From Sutterellaceae bacterium (GTDB lineage: Bacteria > Pseudomonadota > Gammaproteobacteria > Burkholderiales > Burkholderiaceae_F), in assembly GCA_030531135.1 (NCBI GenBank), contig JAUNOJ010000074.1:1-7869 (forward strand): a stretch of DNA of 7,869 bases, written 5' to 3'. Every line of letters begins with the position of its first letter. Positions within the stretch are counted from its first letter, which is position 1. Below, in pieces: positions 5,584 through 7,869 of the stretch. The notes under the pieces are model-generated. The model saw only the letters and a list, made by a program, of their open reading frames with translations, was not told where the DNA came from and searched no databases. A program made the position numbers and the translations under genes.

Positions 5584-7785
5584 ATGACTCCCGAAGAACA
5601 AATCGCGCTCCTTGAAAAGCAACTCAAGCAAGCCCAACAAGATGCGGATGCTTGGAAGACCAAATGTGAGCAGCAAAAGCAAGAAGCCGCAAGCCAAATA
5701 GCCATGGAAAAGGCCAGAGCCGAGGCTCGCATCGAACAAATCGAAACCAAAGCACAGCGAAGGCTCGATCGTGCCAATGATCGTGCCAAGAAGAAAGACG
5801 ATGCCATGAAAAAGCTTCGCAAGGAGACTGAGCACGTTCGTGCAATGGCAGAAATTGCTCCGCACATTTTGGCTGTGTTGATTGAAAGTTGCGCTGTGAT
5901 TCAAGAGATTGCACCGAACGATCCGTTTTTGCAATCGGACATCATCAGAGAGCTTTCCAATAAAGAGCAAGCCGACTGGGAAGTCACGCTCAATGACAAG
6001 ATGATCAAGGCGTTGTTTATCAAAGGCTCGGAAAAAACGACAGCCGCGCAGCGCAAGCAAGAGTATGACGAAATGCTCAATACGGCTACGCCGATGGTGC
6101 GTACTGTCGAACGATGCTTGAATCAAGCCGGCAGAGTGGTTACCAACTTCGTGCAAGGCGCAGCTTTGGCAGCAGAAGATGCGCCAGACGATCTGCTCTT
6201 GCAACAAGCCAAGAAAGTGGCCGAGATTGCTTCGCCCGAAACCGAAAAAGCGGTAAAGCGCACGTCTGTCGGCCGCCAACGTGTTAAGCCCAGAGAGTTG
6301 CCGCCGGCGCCGGTAGTCGAAGCTGTGACGGTATGTAGCAAATGCGGCAACCATGCATTGCAGCGTGGTAAGCCGATCGCGATGAAGCTGAGAACGATGG
6401 AGACGCTGATCAACCGGCTTGTACGCCAAGTCTACAAAGAGTACGTCGTCGTTCGGTGTGAAGACTGCGGACGCGTCCATCTCGAATGGAAGCACCCGGA
6501 CGTGCCGGTCCGTCCGACCGGTACGCTCGGTCAATCGGTGGTGATCACTGCGGCAGTCGCCAATGCCATCGGATTGCCGTTGCACAAGACGCAAGAAATG
6601 CTCTTTGACAAGGACTCTCAATTCGGTCATTCGACTTTGGGCAGAAACGTCCATGAATGGTGCGAGGACTACGGTGCGCCGTTACTTGACAAGATTGCCC
6701 AAGAGCTCAACAGCCAGGAAGTGGTGGTTGCCGATGAGACGCGCATCAGCGTTTTGCAAAGCAAGCACCAAGGCGTTTGCGCCCCCAAAAAGGACTCGAA
6801 AACGCGTCAACATGACTATATCGGCGTGCAGTGCTCTGTTTACGGACACCCGAAGCGTTGCGTTAAGTTCGGTTATCTGGGCAGTCGCGGCAAAGATGCC
6901 ATCCATGACTTTCTCAAGGACTTGCAGTGCAAAGTCTTGGTAACCGATGCTTATGCCGTTTATGACAGCTTCTGCCAAGCGCATACGGATATCAAACACC
7001 AATGCTGCTTTACGCATTTGCGCCGAGAAATCATGAATGCCGTCAATTTCGGCAAACTGAAAGAAAAGTACGGCAATTTAACGGATGATCAACTCATCGA
7101 GACAGCCAGAGAGAAAGCCGATCAAGAAACGCTTTTATATTCTTTCTGTAGCGTGATCAGCGCCATCAACAAGATATACGGCTATGAGAAAACGGTTAAA
7201 CCCAAGCCCAACGAGAGCCGTGAAGATTTCTTGGAACGACGACGCAAGATGCGAGCCGGCAATCCGAAACAATTGGTGGATATCATTGACAAGACCATGG
7301 AGATCTTGGCCACGCAGCTGACGCAAAAGAAAGGCAATAAGCTGTATGAAGCCGTCAATAAGACCGTGCAGACCGGTGCGGCCGTGGTTTACTATATGAA
7401 TCATCGAGAAGCCTTCCGGCACTTTATAGACGACCCGGAAATACCGATGGACTCCAACTCGGTGGAGTACTGCATCCGTAGCGTTGCGGTACTGCGCAAG
7501 GCCACAGACCATAAGCAAAGCCAAGAGTATACGAAGAGCTTATGCACGTTGCTGTCTTTAACTGAGACGGCAAAGGCTAACGGCATCCGTGATATCACCG
7601 GATGGCTGTTGGACTTTGGCCGCGCCTACTTCTTGTATCGGGCACGTGCATCCTTGCAGACCAAGATCGATGCGGGCGGCAAGCTCGACACCAAGCTGCG
7701 CTCGTTTGCTGCAACATCGGCCGATGGCTTTGACTTTGAACATTGGCTCCCTTGGAATTACAAGAAAGCAACACCTCAGGCATAA
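5584..7785 (+). CDS. tnpC: IS66 transposase TnpC (DDE), enlarged N-terminus
   Basis: The 733-residue catalytic protein of the element; it cuts and joins DNA at the IS ends. Domains in order: a highly charged coiled coil (about 3-85), in the place of the IS66 leucine-zipper region but longer; an unfamiliar helical segment (86-225); the IS66 zinc finger with C251/C254 and C292/C295; the DDE core with D384 (VVADETR), D455 (TDAYAVYD), HLRRE (478-482) and E628 (MDSNSVEYCIRS); and the C-terminal tail ending WLPWNYK (721-727), matching the family's LPWN tail. Usual IS66 TnpC proteins are about 510-540 residues, so the excess is mainly N-terminal. The family 'DNN.AER' motif reads DSNSVEY here, but the catalytic E is kept. 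An in-frame stop at 5560 limits the start; the ATG at 5584 follows pyrimidine-rich sequence without a Shine-Dalgarno motif. Confidence 0.92.
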   Translation: MTPEEQIALLEKQLKQAQQDADAWKTKCEQQKQEAASQIAMEKARAEARIEQIETKAQRRLDRANDRAKKKDDAMKKLRKETEHVRAMAEIAPHILAVLIESCAVIQEIAPNDPFLQSDIIRELSNKEQADWEVTLNDKMIKALFIKGSEKTTAAQRKQEYDEMLNTATPMVRTVERCLNQAGRVVTNFVQGAALAAEDAPDDLLLQQAKKVAEIASPETEKAVKRTSVGRQRVKPRELPPAPVVEAVTVCSKCGNHALQRGKPIAMKLRTMETLINRLVRQVYKEYVVVRCEDCGRVHLEWKHPDVPVRPTGTLGQSVVITAAVANAIGLPLHKTQEMLFDKDSQFGHSTLGRNVHEWCEDYGAPLLDKIAQELNSQEVVVADETRISVLQSKHQGVCAPKKDSKTRQHDYIGVQCSVYGHPKRCVKFGYLGSRGKDAIHDFLKDLQCKVLVTDAYAVYDSFCQAHTDIKHQCCFTHLRREIMNAVNFGKLKEKYGNLTDDQLIETAREKADQETLLYSFCSVISAINKIYGYEKTVKPKPNESREDFLERRRKMRAGNPKQLVDIIDKTMEILATQLTQKKGNKLYEAVNKTVQTGAAVVYYMNHREAFRHFIDDPEIPMDSNSVEYCIRSVAVLRKATDHKQSQEYTKSLCTLLSLTETAKANGIRDITGWLLDFGRAYFLYRARASLQTKIDAGGKLDTKLRSFAATSADGFDFEHWLPWNYKKATPQA

Positions 7786-7811
7786 AAAAAGCGGCTTCGG
7801 CCGCTTTTTTT
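7784..7811 (+). terminator. Perfect bidirectional hairpin terminator after tnpC
   Basis: aaaaaaagcggc (7784-7795) pairs exactly with gccgcttttttt (7800-7811) around a TTCG loop closed by C-G, an exceptionally stable tetraloop. The A and T tracts of seven make it work in either direction. It overlaps the last two bases of the tnpC stop codon. Bases 7812-7869 downstream show no gene or matched inverted repeat. Confidence 0.9.
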
Positions 7812-7869
7812 ATCGTAAGTTCCCCATTTACAAAAAAGATTTTCAGTTCGGCCATTTTTGGGCGTAAAA

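Larger units (their letters stand above)
4547..7785 (+). mobile_element. IS66-family insertion sequence, three-gene type (tnpA, tnpB, tnpC); ends unresolved
   Basis: The span given is the coding core only. The order tnpA-tnpB-tnpC on one strand, the PTDMR motif in TnpB, and the zinc finger plus DDE core plus LPWN tail in TnpC identify the IS66 family. The family normally has terminal inverted repeats starting GTAA and makes 8-bp target duplications. Neither could be shown here: GTAAGC at 4468 is a left-end candidate, and no complementary GCTTAC occurs before the window ends. The right end therefore probably lies beyond 7869, or the element has decayed ends. All three reading frames are intact with catalytic residues present, so the element may be active. 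Two departures from the usual layout are a 267-bp tnpB-tnpC gap and an enlarged TnpC. Confidence 0.9.

Noticed and set aside
5479..6654. 391-codon open frame on the minus strand opposite tnpC
   Set aside because: It is antisense to the coiled-coil and zinc-finger part of TnpC, has a composition rich in Leu, Arg and His typical of reverse-strand shadows, and shows no recognisable motif.
4465..7819. Direct repeat atcgtaag at 4465-4472 and 7812-7819, the right size for an IS66 8-bp target duplication
   Set aside because: The sequences just inside the two copies are not inverted repeats of each other, the right copy would fall directly after the terminator, and an 8-base match between two such stretches is expected fairly often by chance.
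4468..7830. GTAAGC at 4468 and TTAC at 7827-7830 as paired IS66 ends
   Set aside because: Only the outer four bases match; the next 15 show no complementarity and there is no flanking 8-bp duplication.

Overview
The window reads as a piece of a bacterial chromosome, most likely a beta-proteobacterium of the Sutterellaceae type (gut Burkholderiales such as Sutterella or Parasutterella). That placement is an inference. It rests on the proteobacterial form of UvrD and on the presence of an FMN-plus-FAD respiratory reductase of a kind these bacteria carry in many copies. No rRNA or taxonomic marker is present to prove it.

Left part (1-1685): the 3' portion of a gene for a fumarate/urocanate-reductase-like flavoprotein, read rightwards. 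It enters the window inside its FMN-binding domain and ends in a strong hairpin terminator. Its active-site residues look more like urocanate reductase than fumarate reductase.

Middle-left (1700-4153): a complete uvrD helicase gene on the minus strand, converging on the flavoprotein gene. It has all the UvrD/Rep helicase motifs, the C-terminal Tudor-like domain, and an unusual Gly/Ser/Tyr-rich linker between the two. Upstream of it lies a 393-bp AT-rich gap (4154-4546) with several small dyads.

Right part (4547-7811): the three genes of an IS66-family insertion sequence, divergent from uvrD. tnpA and tnpB overlap by 13 bp. tnpC encodes the DDE transposase, about 200 residues longer than usual. 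It is separated from tnpB by 267 bp packed with palindromes and stem-loops, including a terminator-like hairpin and a TATAAT box. A perfect bidirectional hairpin terminator abuts tnpC. Terminal inverted repeats could not be matched, so the element's exact ends are unresolved and the right end may lie outside the window.

The flavoprotein would act in anaerobic respiration, UvrD in DNA repair, and the IS66 genes in transposition. Nothing suggests these three units work together. The features most worth following up are the structured tnpB-tnpC gap, the enlarged TnpC N-terminus, the urocanate-reductase-like active site, and the low-complexity UvrD linker.
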